Shown: positions 1-7,870 of the stretch, piece by piece | Numbering within the stretch: the stretch's first letter is position 1 | Layout: every line of letters begins with the position of its first letter | Origin: Leucobacter celer subsp. astrifaciens | Lineage (GTDB): Bacteria; Actinomycetota; Actinomycetes; Actinomycetales; Microbacteriaceae | Direction: 5' to 3' | Length of the DNA stretch: 64,000 nt | Assembly: GCF_001273835.1 (NCBI RefSeq) | Contig: NZ_JHEI01000134.1 | Span: forward strand, 186,001 to 250,000 | Program-made: the position numbers and the translations under genes | Notes under the pieces: model-generated | Databases searched by the model: none | What the model saw: the letters and a program-made list of their open reading frames with translations, nothing else | What the model was told of the DNA's origin: nothing

Positions 1-21
1 TCGCGGAGATGCCGCCATGGG

Positions 22-1263
22 TCAGCGCAGCAGGGTATCGCCGATGAAGCCGCCCTCCGCACAGCCGGGCGGGATCGCGAACACCGCCGACCCGATCGGG
101 GTCGTCCACTCGTTGAGCAGATCGAGCTCGTCCAGACGGCGCTGGATCGGCACGAACTGCCGCTCCACGTCGGCCTGGTAGGAGACGAAGATCAACCCCG
201 ACTCCGACAGCTCATCACCCGCAGGCGGGCCCTGATAGTTGTAGGCACGACGGAAGATCCGCTCGTGAGCCTCGACCGGGCGGGCCCTCGCCATATGGGA
301 GAACTCCGGGATCACCGTGAACCCGATCGGGGTCTTCGCCTCGAAGTCAGGTTCATCGAACTCAGCCGCCGCCCCGTGCGGGCTGCTCGTGAGCGGTGCG
401 CCGTTGGACTGGAACCGGCCGATGGATTGGTCGCGTCCGGAACGGTCGAGACGATCCCACTTGTCCAGATCCATCCGGATCCTACGGATCACCGCCCCCG
501 TGCCGCCTGAAAGCCAGCCCCCCGTGGCCCACACGACCTCGTCGAAGTCGGCGGTACCGGGGGCGGGGTTGGTGGTGCCGTCGACCTGCCCGAACAGGTT
601 CCGCATCGTCGTGCCCGGCTTCACCGAACCGTGCGCGCGCCGGAACCCGGCCTGCGTCCACCGCACAGCCGCGAAGCTGCGCGTGTCCTTGAGGAGCATC
701 CGGGTCGCGTGCGCGACCGTGACCGGGTCGTCCGAGGCGACCTGGATCAGCAGATCCCCGTCACCGTACTCCGGTTGGAGCTGGTCGATGCCGAACGCGG
801 GCAACGGCCCCAACCACTCTGGGCTGGGGCCGCCCGCGCGGGCGACGAGGCCCGGCCCGAACCCGAACGTCACCGTCAGGCGGGCCGGTGCGACCGCGAG
901 TTCCGGTTCGGAATCCGCGAGCGGCGGCACACCCTGTGTGAGCCGTGCCGCATCATCCGTGAGGATTCCCATCATGCGCCGCAGCCCATCCCGGTCAGTC
1001 TCGGGGCGTAGGTCGAGGCCGATGAACATGGCGTGCGCCTGCGCATCGGTATCCACCCCGGCCTGATGTGCACCGTAGAACGGCACCCTCTCGCTACCGT
1101 TCAGCGGCATCAACGCAGGCGCATCACCGCCGCGTGGGGTGAGGGCGTAGTCGATGCCGAGTGCGGCGGCCGCACCGACCCCGGCGGCGGCCCCTCCGAG
1201 GAGAAACTGCCGCCGGGTCGACGACGCCTTGCCGGACGGCTCGCCCCGGTCGGGGGCGCTCAT
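22..1263 (-). CDS. DyP-type haem peroxidase, Tat-exported (EfeB-like)
   Basis: A 413-aa protein that should use H2O2 to oxidise dyes, porphyrins or similar donors through a b-type haem, outside the membrane. The N-terminus carries a twin-arginine signal (SSTRRQFLLGG, residues 14-24) followed by an Ala/Gly-rich hydrophobic stretch, so export folded through Tat is likely. The DyP signature GxxDG appears as GQVDG (225-229), with D228 as the distal acid. H323 (FSHMARARP) is the probable proximal haem ligand. Length is normal for Tat-exported DyPs. Its ATG overlaps the stop of the upstream PCu(A)C gene (TGATG), so the two are probably translationally coupled. EfeB proteins usually sit with efeO/efeU iron-uptake genes; here the partner is a copper chaperone, so a role in copper or redox stress is inferred. 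Confidence 0.93.
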   Translation of the reverse strand: MSAPDRGEPSGKASSTRRQFLLGGAAAGVGAAAALGIDYALTPRGGDAPALMPLNGSERVPFYGAHQAGVDTDAQAHAMFIGLDLRPETDRDGLRRMMGILTDDAARLTQGVPPLADSEPELAVAPARLTVTFGFGPGLVARAGGPSPEWLGPLPAFGIDQLQPEYGDGDLLIQVASDDPVTVAHATRMLLKDTRSFAAVRWTQAGFRRAHGSVKPGTTMRNLFGQVDGTTNPAPGTADFDEVVWATGGWLSGGTGAVIRRIRMDLDKWDRLDRSGRDQSIGRFQSNGAPLTSSPHGAAAEFDEPDFEAKTPIGFTVIPEFSHMARARPVEAHERIFRRAYNYQGPPAGDELSESGLIFVSYQADVERQFVPIQRRLDELDLLNEWTTPIGSAVFAIPPGCAEGGFIGDTLLR

Positions 1264-1847
1264 CAGTGCTCGCTGTGGTCGGCGTCGTCGTGGTTCATGT
1301 CGCCATGATCCATGTCGCCCTCATACGTCTCGTTTGCGCCCGCGTAGTCCTTCGCGACGGCCGTGAACTCGAACGTGGAGCCGTCGGAGAACGTGAGGGT
1401 GAACGTCACCTCTTGACCGGCCTGGATCGCCTCCGGGAGTTCCATCAGCATGAGATGGTTCCCGCCGGGTTCCAGGTGCAGGTGGTCGTTCGCGGGGATC
1501 GTGAAGCCGCCCTCGACCTCCCGCATCACCATCTGCCCCGAATCGTTCTCGACGGTCTCGTGGAGTTCCATCATCGGCGACGCCGACGATTCCACCGACA
1601 CCACCGTCACGTCCTGGTCTGAGGCGTTCTCGAGCGTGCCGAACGCGGCCGTCATCTCGCCCGGCGTCGCGGTCTTCACCCACGCGTCCTCGATCGTGAC
1701 CGAGTCCGCCTGGGTCACCTGCGCGGCAGATTCCTCCTGCTGCGTGTTCGTGCCGCCGGTGGCCCCGGTCGCGCATCCGGTCAGCGCCAGCAGCGCCACC
1801 CCGAACACGGCCCCGGCGCGCGCGGCGCGATTGCGAATCTTCATCAT
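1263..1847 (-). CDS. PCu(A)C-family copper chaperone lipoprotein
   Basis: A 194-aa periplasmic/extracytoplasmic copper-binding lipoprotein. The signal peptide ends in a lipobox LTGC with the acylated Cys at residue 25. The copper motif of the family is present: a His/Met pair (MMELHE), later Met residues (MVM), then HLHLEPGGNHLMLM. The C-terminus is an additional Asp/His/Met-rich tail (GDMDHGDMNHDDADHSEH), a plausible extra metal sink. The frame can be opened further upstream (to 1871), but a GAGAGG Shine-Dalgarno sequence lies 12 bases before the ATG-ATG pair at 1847/1844, so the shorter start is preferred. Family members deliver Cu(I) to the CuA site of cytochrome oxidase or buffer copper. 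It forms an operon with the downstream DyP peroxidase. Confidence 0.92.
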   Translation of the reverse strand: MMKIRNRAARAGAVFGVALLALTGCATGATGGTNTQQEESAAQVTQADSVTIEDAWVKTATPGEMTAAFGTLENASDQDVTVVSVESSASPMMELHETVENDSGQMVMREVEGGFTIPANDHLHLEPGGNHLMLMELPEAIQAGQEVTFTLTFSDGSTFEFTAVAKDYAGANETYEGDMDHGDMNHDDADHSEH

Positions 1848-2102
1848 TGGTTTCTTGTGCCTCTCAAACATGCATACTCCCGACCACCAGGCGCACTCGT
1901 GCGCGGGGTCGGCACCGCACCCGCCTGTACGGGGATGCGGTCAGATCAATACGAACTGCCGTACGGAAACGCTCGAACGCTCTTTGCTACGCGGCCGCAG
2001 GGTTCACGCAAGCGACAGCGCACGCAGGATATGCGTGCGTGGGCGGCGACAGCCGGCTACAGCACACGAATCGCCAGCCGGAAAGCGGCGACACTGGGAG
2101 AG

Positions 2103-2738
2103 TTAGTGAGCGATCCGAAAGACACGAGGCGGGCCGCGCCTGCTCAGCGTCGATGCGTGAAGCTGCGACAGCACCGACCAACCGCTCGTCTCAACGGTGA
2201 CCGGCACCCGCGCCGGGGCCGTCGCGGCCGGGAGACGCAGCGGCACCACGAGACGATGCCGCACCCATGCGACGAACTGCTCCGCCAAGGCGCGGAGACG
2301 ATGAATCGCCTGCTCGCCCCGGTACAGGAAGAAGACGGTGACGGCGGCACCGATGAAGTGCGACACCCACATCGTGGCATCGCCATGCACCAGCGTGATC
2401 GTCTGCTCCGACACCACCGGCATCTGCATCATCCCGTGACCGTGATGGTGACCGGCGGACATATTCATCTGCGCGCCCGCGGTAGGGGTGCCAAGCACGA
2501 AAAGCGTGTGAAACAGCATCTGGCTCGCGACCACCGACACCGACAGCCGAGCAAGCGACAGCTTCCGCCCAGCAAGCAGGATGCACACCATCAACGACAG
2601 CAGCAACGGCACAGCGATACCCAGCGGCCCAGGCATCGCGCCACCGCCGACGACATGCGAGAACAATGCCGCGAACGTCGCAATCCCGGCCGCGCTCGAT
2701 CCGCGCACCAAGTGCGGGAGACGCGACGGAGACTGCAT
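2103..2738 (-). CDS. Membrane protein with His/Met-rich loop, probable copper-related
   Basis: A 211-aa predicted inner-membrane protein. Hydrophobic stretches at about residues 15-35, 38-58, 65-85 and 122-142 suggest four helices, with a basic, Pro-containing cytoplasmic tail. Between helices three and four lies a striking metal-ligand cluster (MNMSAGHHHGHGMMQM, about residues 92-107) that would face outside. No named family is recognised with certainty. Similar small proteins occur beside PCu(A)C and other copper genes in actinobacteria, and here it is upstream of, and co-oriented with, a PCu(A)C chaperone and DyP peroxidase. About 255 bases separate it from the chaperone start, so it may have its own promoter. 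A copper-binding or copper-transport accessory role is inference. Confidence 0.8.
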   Translation of the reverse strand: MQSPSRLPHLVRGSSAAGIATFAALFSHVVGGGAMPGPLGIAVPLLLSLMVCILLAGRKLSLARLSVSVVASQMLFHTLFVLGTPTAGAQMNMSAGHHHGHGMMQMPVVSEQTITLVHGDATMWVSHFIGAAVTVFFLYRGEQAIHRLRALAEQFVAWVRHRLVVPLRLPAATAPARVPVTVETSGWSVLSQLHASTLSRRGPPRVFRIAH

Positions 2739-2817
2739 ATGCTCATTATCGCAGGTCTCAGGTAAGGCCTAGGAACTCAGCGCCCTCGCAGAATAAAGCC
2801 CGGCGCTTGTTCAACCG

Positions 2818-3606
2818 TTACAGACCGAGACTCGGGCTGCCCCGGTCGCCGCCGGGCGGGGCATCGTATCCGAACGCATCCAGCGGAGGCAGGGCACGGC
2901 GGCGTTCGCGCGCGGCGTCCAGCTCCCGGTCGAGCACCGCAGGATCCCGGACGGTCTGGCGTGTCGTGAAGCCCCGAGCGTGCTCGTCCAATAGCCCCAT
3001 CAGTCGGTCGTGCTGTGCGGCGTCCTCGACGGTGACGAGGTTCGGGCGGATCAGCGCGTCCAGGCCCGAGGGGTCTTGAACGATGGCGAGGGTGCGGGCG
3101 TGGGCGAACACGTCGCCGGGAATCTGTGACCAGTCGATGACCCATCCGGCATCGCGGGCGAGCTGATTGAAGAAGACATGCTGGGTTCTCGTATTCACGT
3201 CGCGGAACGGGTGGATCGCGGTCGTCTCGCCCCACACCCAGGCCAGCCCCTCAGAGAACTCGTCCGCATCCAAGCGGCGCAGATAGTTGCGCCCAGCAAG
3301 CATGCCGGAGACGCGCTCAGCCTCGGGCACGATGAACGGTGGGCGACAGTGCGCGATCCCGGTACCGCCGGGGTGGGTGTCGGTGTCGCGTATCTCGCCG
3401 CCCCACGAGTACATGTCCTGCGTCAAATAGGCGTGAATGGCTTGCAGGTGTTCAAGGTCGTACCGGCCGAGGATCGGATGCTCACGCAAGGCACCCATGC
3501 GTGCACCGATGAAGTCCGCCTCGGCGTCTTTCCAGTCGTCGTAGTCGGTAACGCCGAACTTGTTGACGAGAACATCGCTGCCCGGGTAGGTGTACCGATC
3601 AGGCAT
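2818..3606 (-). CDS. Fic/DOC-family toxin with atypical Fic motif
   Basis: A 262-aa Fic-fold protein. Fic enzymes transfer AMP (or another nucleotide moiety) from a nucleotide cofactor to a target hydroxyl. The N-terminal region resembles VbhT-type toxins (YTYPGSDVLVNKFG, then the GEIRDTD flap region at about residues 70-77). The catalytic loop reads HPFRDVNTRTQ, against the classic HPFxxGNGRxxR. The catalytic His, the Phe, the Asn and the first Arg are kept, but both glycines of the anion-binding loop are replaced (V and T) and the final Arg is His. The antitoxin gene ends 16 bases upstream. The pair lies just inside the integrase end of a putative integrated element, consistent with an addiction or host-interference role. 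Reduced or altered activity is possible. Confidence 0.88.
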   Translation of the reverse strand: MPDRYTYPGSDVLVNKFGVTDYDDWKDAEADFIGARMGALREHPILGRYDLEHLQAIHAYLTQDMYSWGGEIRDTDTHPGGTGIAHCRPPFIVPEAERVSGMLAGRNYLRRLDADEFSEGLAWVWGETTAIHPFRDVNTRTQHVFFNQLARDAGWVIDWSQIPGDVFAHARTLAIVQDPSGLDALIRPNLVTVEDAAQHDRLMGLLDEHARGFTTRQTVRDPAVLDRELDAARERRRALPPLDAFGYDAPPGGDRGSPSLGL

Positions 3607-3622
3607 AGAGGCGCTACTGGGT

Positions 3623-3829
3623 TCAGACGGTGCGAGCAGCCAGGCGTGCGCGGGTACGAGCGGCGATCACTTCAACGGCTTCGTCTACCGTGATTTCACC
3701 GCGCACCTGGCGAGCCAACAGCTCCACGCCCTCGGGGGTCATTTCCTCGCCCGCGGTCTGCTGCCCGGCCTGCACTTCCGCGATGACGCGCTGAACGTGC
3801 GCCTCAGATACGCGAGTCTTCGTAGCCAT
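3623..3829 (-). CDS. VbhA-like antitoxin for the adjacent Fic protein
   Basis: A 68-aa helical protein encoded directly upstream of the Fic gene on the same strand. VbhA-type antitoxins hold a Glu in the Fic active site through a motif [S/T]xxxE[G/N]. Here TAGEEM (near residues 25-30) is a near match, followed by the family-typical segment RGEITVDEAVEVI. Size, order (antitoxin first) and spacing match vbhA-vbhT pairs. It probably autoregulates only weakly, as no DNA-binding domain is visible. The degenerate final position of the inhibitory motif parallels the degenerate catalytic loop of its partner. Confidence 0.82.
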   Translation of the reverse strand: MATKTRVSEAHVQRVIAEVQAGQQTAGEEMTPEGVELLARQVRGEITVDEAVEVIAARTRARLAARTV

Positions 3830-3942
3830 GCGGGGTGCCTCCTTGTGGTCGGCGTCGGTGGGTTTAGTCTACGTCGTGCCGCCGACATTCCTCCGGGAAC
3901 TCGGCACGGGGGTGCCGAATCGGCACCGCCGCAGAGCGCCGC

Positions 3943-4170
3943 CTACGACCCGTCGTTCTCGGGTGCGGTGTCGGCGAACAGGGCGAGGAACTTCTCGCGC
4001 GGGATCACGATGCGACGGCCGAGCTTCACATGCGGGATGGTGCCCTCGTTGATGCTCGTGGTGATCGTGCGCGGATCGACGCCGAGGGCTTCGGCGGCTT
4101 CCTTGCGGGTGATGACCAGGCTGCGCCGCCTGCGCAGGTCTTCCATATCGAGAGTGCTCTGCCGCATCAT
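3943..4170 (-). CDS. Excisionase-type helix-turn-helix protein
   Basis: A 75-aa DNA-binding protein of the MerR/excisionase winged-helix type (ITRKEAAEALGVDPRTITTSINEGTIPHVKLGRRIVIPREKF, written here as the region of residues 20-62). Such proteins bend att DNA and favour excision by a tyrosine integrase. It is divergent from an XRE repressor whose gene overlaps an integrase gene, the usual control block of an integrative element. The open frame runs much further upstream, but tandem ATGs at 4170/4167 with GGATGG a few bases before give a start that leaves the divergent intergenic region free. A start at 4146 (MEDLRRRRS) is also possible. Confidence 0.82.
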   Translation of the reverse strand: MMRQSTLDMEDLRRRRSLVITRKEAAEALGVDPRTITTSINEGTIPHVKLGRRIVIPREKFLALFADTAPENDGS

Positions 4171-4264
4171 CACACCATCCGTTCCAGTTACGCGCGCGAG
4201 GGGTGCATACCAAGATAGAACGACGGGGCTTGCGATGTCAATCACCGCGTTGTAGATTTCTTCT
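4171..4264. promoter_or_regulatory. Divergent control region between excisionase-like gene and repressor
   Basis: A 94-base spacer between two divergent regulatory genes of an integrative element. It must carry both promoters and probably the operators of the XRE repressor. AT content is higher than in the flanks near 4246-4264. No clear long inverted repeat is seen, so operator positions cannot be assigned. Confidence 0.45.
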
Positions 4265-4918
4265 ATGGAAACAAAACGGGTGCGGGGCAACCCCGCAGGA
4301 ATCACGAACACGCACGTCGCGAACAACATCCGCACCGCCCGCCAGGCGATCGGCATGGACTTGCGCACCCTCTCCGACGGAATCGCCGCCACCGGGCGGA
4401 AGCTCTCCCCGTCAGGGATCAGCAAACTCGAAGCCGGGGATCGCCGCGTCGACGTGGACGACCTCACCGTCATCGCCTACCTCCTGCGCACCACCCCGGC
4501 CGCCCTCCTGACCCCGCCGGACGAACAGACGACCCTCACGGGCGTGCCCGAGGGGTACGAGCCGGAAGAGATCGACCGGTGGATGCGTGGGGAACTCGTC
4601 CTCACCGACGAGGGGTTGTTCAACTACTGGCAGCAAGAATGGGTGATCTGCACCGACCGTATTCACTACCTCGAAACCACCCTCGCGGGCATGACCGCAC
4701 CGAGCAAGGACGATCCCGAGAAGACTCAGGCGCATCCCAAGACCATCGCCGCCTATCAAGAGCGTTTGGATACGGCGCGGGCACGCGCGCGGGTGATCCG
4801 AGAACGGGGTGTGCAGCTCGATCCCGAGGGGCGCGTGTTCAACGCCGCCGACTACATCGACAACTACGCCCAGACCCACCAGCCCGGCAAGCCCACGGCA
4901 AGGGGCAGCCTGTCATGA
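4265..4918 (+). CDS. XRE-family element repressor
   Basis: A 217-aa protein with an N-terminal Cro/C1-type helix-turn-helix (about residues 17-80, including ANNIRTARQAIGMDLRTLSD and SPSGISKLEAGDR). A charged, mostly helical C-terminal half of unknown function follows. It lacks the Ser/Lys autoprotease region of LexA-like phage repressors. It is divergent from the excisionase-like gene, and its stop codon overlaps the integrase start (ATGA at 4915-4918), so repressor and integrase are one transcript. The likely role is to keep the integrated element quiescent and to set the integrase level. The start ATG lies close to the TA-rich promoter segment with no obvious ribosome site, so a leaderless transcript is possible. 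Confidence 0.85.
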   Translation: METKRVRGNPAGITNTHVANNIRTARQAIGMDLRTLSDGIAATGRKLSPSGISKLEAGDRRVDVDDLTVIAYLLRTTPAALLTPPDEQTTLTGVPEGYEPEEIDRWMRGELVLTDEGLFNYWQQEWVICTDRIHYLETTLAGMTAPSKDDPEKTQAHPKTIAAYQERLDTARARARVIRERGVQLDPEGRVFNAADYIDNYAQTHQPGKPTARGSLS

Positions 4919-6180
4919 CCACGACCAAGCAGCCCGCCGAACACAGCGACGGGGGTGAGAAGCAACAGCGGCGCTCGCGCTCCCGGCAGCCCGGTTCAAT
5001 CCAGGGCTACGACACCGACAAGGGGAAGCGGTGGCGGTTCCAGATCTACGTCCTGAAAGACCCTGAGTACCCCGAGATGGGAATGCGCCGCCTCACCCGC
5101 TCCGGGTTTACCAGCACCGACGAGGCGAACGATGCCTTGCAGGAGGCGTTGAAGCAGCGCAAGCAGAACGAGAAGTTCGGGAACAAGATACCCACGCTCG
5201 GCGCATACGCCGACGAATGGGCGGCAGGATTGAAGCTCGCGGCGTCCACGATCAAGGGCTACAAGAAGATCATCCGCAACCACATCAAGCCGCAGCTCGG
5301 CAGCATCCGGCTCGACAAGCTCACCGCCACGAGGATTGCCCGCCACTACCGCGACTTGGAGAAGTCCGGCCGCAAAGACACCTACGGCAAGGGCAAGCCG
5401 CTGTCTGCGAACTCGGTTCACAAGGTGCATGTCGTGCTCGGTGTGGTCCTCGACGCCGCGATAGACGACGGGCACTTGACCGTGAACCCGGCGAAGAAGA
5501 AGCGCACCGTCAAAGCACCGACCACGAGCGAGGTGCGGGCGCAGAAGCCCGAGATTGCGACGTGGACAGCCGACCAGTTGCAGACCTTCCTCACCTGGAA
5601 CCGCGACGAACTGGAAGACGAACTGTTCCCGCTATGGCGACTCATCGCCTACACCGGCATGCGCCGCTCCGAAGCGCTCGCTCTCAAGTGGTCGGATATC
5701 AACACGAAGACGATGCGGATCAGCATCCGCCGCGCCGTCGATACCGACGACTGGACGAAGACGAAGACCACCAAGACCGGGCAAGCCCGCGTCATCGACG
5801 TGGACGCCGAGACGTTGAAGGTACTCGCCTCGTACAAGGTTGCCCGCGCCGAAGTGTCGTTCGAGCTGGCGAAAGCCGATGCCTACGTTTTTGGAGACGA
5901 CGACGGGAAGCTGCGCTCACCCGATGCCATGACGAGCAGATGGGATCGCCGCCTCAAATGGATCACCGCGAAGTACGACAGCATGACCCGCGTCACCATC
6001 AAGGGGCTGCGTCACACCCACGCGACCCTGCTGCTCGAACTCGGCGAGCACCCCAAGGTCGTCCAAGAGCGCCTTGGTCACTCAACGATCACGACGACGA
6101 TGAACATCTACTCCCACGTCACGCCGACCATGCAGAGGTCGGCAGTAGACCGTTTCGCCGCCCAGTTCGGCAAGGCTTAG
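4915..6180 (+). CDS. Tyrosine-type site-specific integrase
   Basis: A 421-aa phage/ICE integrase. It has an N-terminal AP2-like arm-binding region (about residues 22-80), a SAM-like core-binding domain (about 85-200) and a C-terminal catalytic domain. Catalytic residues are visible: Arg in TGMRRSEAL, the LRHTH box (His-x-x-His type), GHS, and the nucleophilic Tyr in MNIYSHV. The chosen ATG overlaps the repressor stop codon; the frame is open further upstream inside the repressor gene, but that part is a shadow. The gene ends 79 bases from the 3' end of tRNA-Leu, the classic position for an integrase that recombines into a tRNA gene. The element should therefore extend leftwards, possibly including the Fic pair and the copper genes. 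Confidence 0.95.
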   Translation: MTTTKQPAEHSDGGEKQQRRSRSRQPGSIQGYDTDKGKRWRFQIYVLKDPEYPEMGMRRLTRSGFTSTDEANDALQEALKQRKQNEKFGNKIPTLGAYADEWAAGLKLAASTIKGYKKIIRNHIKPQLGSIRLDKLTATRIARHYRDLEKSGRKDTYGKGKPLSANSVHKVHVVLGVVLDAAIDDGHLTVNPAKKKRTVKAPTTSEVRAQKPEIATWTADQLQTFLTWNRDELEDELFPLWRLIAYTGMRRSEALALKWSDINTKTMRISIRRAVDTDDWTKTKTTKTGQARVIDVDAETLKVLASYKVARAEVSFELAKADAYVFGDDDGKLRSPDAMTSRWDRRLKWITAKYDSMTRVTIKGLRHTHATLLLELGEHPKVVQERLGHSTITTTMNIYSHVTPTMQRSAVDRFAAQFGKA

Positions 6181-6259
6181 CACTTTTTCTAGCACTTCCG
6201 ATGCGAAAGACCCCCAACCTGAGAGATAAAATCCCAGGTCAGGGGCCATTTCGTTCGCG

Positions 6260-6343
6260 TGCGCGAGGGGGGACTTGAACCCCCACGCCCTTGCGGGCAC
6301 TGGCACCTGAAGCCAGCGCGTCTGCCAATTCCGCCACTCGCGC
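6260..6343 (-). tRNA. tRNA-Leu (anticodon CAG)
   Basis: On the minus strand the sequence folds as a class II tRNA. The 7-bp acceptor stem is GCGCGAG/CTCGCGC, followed by a D-arm with GGC and an anticodon arm CTGGC-TTCAGGT-GCCAG with anticodon CAG. A long variable arm and a T-arm with GGTTCAAGTCC complete it. The discriminator is A, and CCA is not encoded. The 3' end faces the integrase gene, so the tRNA is the likely attachment site. The tRNA itself looks intact, as expected when the element regenerates the 3' end. Confidence 0.95.
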
Positions 6344-6513
6344 GAGTCGCCGTCCGGCACCGGAGCACCAGACAACTCCACAAGCTTAGCAGCACGGGAG
6401 CCCTCACACCAAAGCGGGCTAAACTGCTGGCTAAACTAAAGCCGTAGCCGCGTGCCGATTCGACGCGCGGGCAGTAGCAGCGAGAAACCGAGCAGAAGAG
6501 GAAGGGACGGCAC

Positions 6514-7305
6514 GTGGGCATTCTGGACAGCGTCGAGCGCGGGCTCGAGCGCGCCGTCAACGGCGCTTTCGCCCGCACGTTCCGATCCGGCGTGCAGCCT
6601 GTCGAGATCGCCTCGGCGCTGAAGCGCGAGCTCGACATCGGCGCCGTCATCGTCGACCGCGACCGGGTGCTCGCCCCCAACCGCTTCACGGTGCGCGTGG
6701 CGTCCAAGGACGCGGATCGCCTGCGCAGCCTCGGCGAGACGCTGGAGCAGGAGCTGCGCGGCGTCGTGGTGAAGCACGCGAAGCGCCAGAACTACCAGCT
6801 GCTGGGCGATCCCGACGTCGAGATCCGCGCCGACCAGTCGCTCACCGTCGGTGTGCTCGAGATCGATTCCTCCCGCGTGGAGGGAGCGGTCGACTGGGTC
6901 GCGGTGATCGACGTCGACGGCACCCGCCACGAGCTGCGCCGCGGCACCACCACGGTGGGGCGCGGCAGCGACTGCGGCATCCGCATCACCGACAACGCCG
7001 CGTCTCGCAAGCACCTCGAGATCATCTGGGACGGCGGCGCCGGCATCGCGCGCGACCTCGGATCGACCAACGGCTCCAAGATCAACGGGGAGCGCTTCCG
7101 CGAGGCCGCACTCGCCCCCGGCATCGTCATCACCATCGGGCAGACCGCACTCAGCTTCCAGCTCGTGCCGGGGCGCAACCGCACCCCCCAGCCTCCCGCG
7201 GCCACGAACAGACCCACCACACCGCCGACACGCGCCTACCCGGCGCAGACCTCGACGCCCGGAGATCCTCCGAGCATCGACCAGGACTTCTGGAGGGGGC
7301 TGTGA
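6514..7305 (+). CDS. fhaA: FHA-domain protein FhaA (DUF3662 + FHA)
   Basis: A 263-aa protein with an N-terminal DUF3662 domain (about residues 1-115, beginning MGILDSVERGLERAVNGAFA), a Pro/Thr-rich linker region and an FHA domain. The FHA core is seen in VGRGSDCGIRITDNAASRKH and DLGSTNGSKING (about residues 148-190). FHA domains bind phosphothreonine. In mycobacteria FhaA is a PknB substrate partner that links kinase signalling to the MurJ flippase and wall synthesis. It starts with GTG behind GAGGAAGGGA and is first of a tightly packed operon with fhaB, pstP, rodA, pbpA, pknA and pknB. The promoter should lie between here and the tRNA-Leu gene. Confidence 0.95.
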   Translation: MGILDSVERGLERAVNGAFARTFRSGVQPVEIASALKRELDIGAVIVDRDRVLAPNRFTVRVASKDADRLRSLGETLEQELRGVVVKHAKRQNYQLLGDPDVEIRADQSLTVGVLEIDSSRVEGAVDWVAVIDVDGTRHELRRGTTTVGRGSDCGIRITDNAASRKHLEIIWDGGAGIARDLGSTNGSKINGERFREAALAPGIVITIGQTALSFQLVPGRNRTPQPPAATNRPTTPPTRAYPAQTSTPGDPPSIDQDFWRGL

Positions 7306-7868
7306 GCGAACTCACCCTGCTCATCCTGCGCAGCGGATTCCTTCTGCTGCTCTGGTTCTTCATCTTCGCCATCGTGTACGCGCTGCGCAGCGATCTCTTC
7401 GGCGCCCCCGTGCGGCGTCTGCGCAACGGCGGCGATGCCGGATCGGCGCCGCAGGCGGCGCCACAGGTCTCGGCCGTGGTCTCGCCCCCGAGCGCCCCGG
7501 CCCAGACGCACTCCGGCCCCACCATCACCCCGAGCGGCGGCGCGCTCCCATCGGCAGGCGGAGTGGGCGGAGCCGGCGGAGTCCGCCACCTCGTCATCAC
7601 CTCCGGCGTCGCCGACGGCACCTCGATCAACCTCGACGACGACCTGATCACGATCGGCCGCAGCAGCGACTCGACACTCGTCATCGTCGACGACTACACC
7701 TCCACCTACCACGCGCGCCTCTCCCGCAGCGGCGAGCAGTGGATCCTCACCGACCTCGACTCGACCAACGGCACCCGCGTCGACGGCGAGCGCATCTCGA
7801 AACCGACCCCGGTTCCGCCGTTCACGCCCGTCACCATCGGCACGACCACCTTCGAGTTGAGGCCCTGA
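7302..7868 (+). CDS. fhaB: Membrane-anchored FHA-domain protein FhaB (FipA-like)
   Basis: A 188-aa protein with one N-terminal transmembrane helix (about residues 5-27), an Ala/Pro linker and a C-terminal FHA domain with GRSSDSTLVIVDDYTSTYHARL and DLDSTNGTRVDG. In mycobacteria this protein (FhaB/FipA) is a phosphothreonine reader that works with PknA/PknB and the divisome. The GTG start overlaps the fhaA stop (GTGA), indicating translational coupling. Length is normal for the family. Confidence 0.95.
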   Translation: MSELTLLILRSGFLLLLWFFIFAIVYALRSDLFGAPVRRLRNGGDAGSAPQAAPQVSAVVSPPSAPAQTHSGPTITPSGGALPSAGGVGGAGGVRHLVITSGVADGTSINLDDDLITIGRSSDSTLVIVDDYTSTYHARLSRSGEQWILTDLDSTNGTRVDGERISKPTPVPPFTPVTIGTTTFELRP

Positions 7869-7870
7869 GC

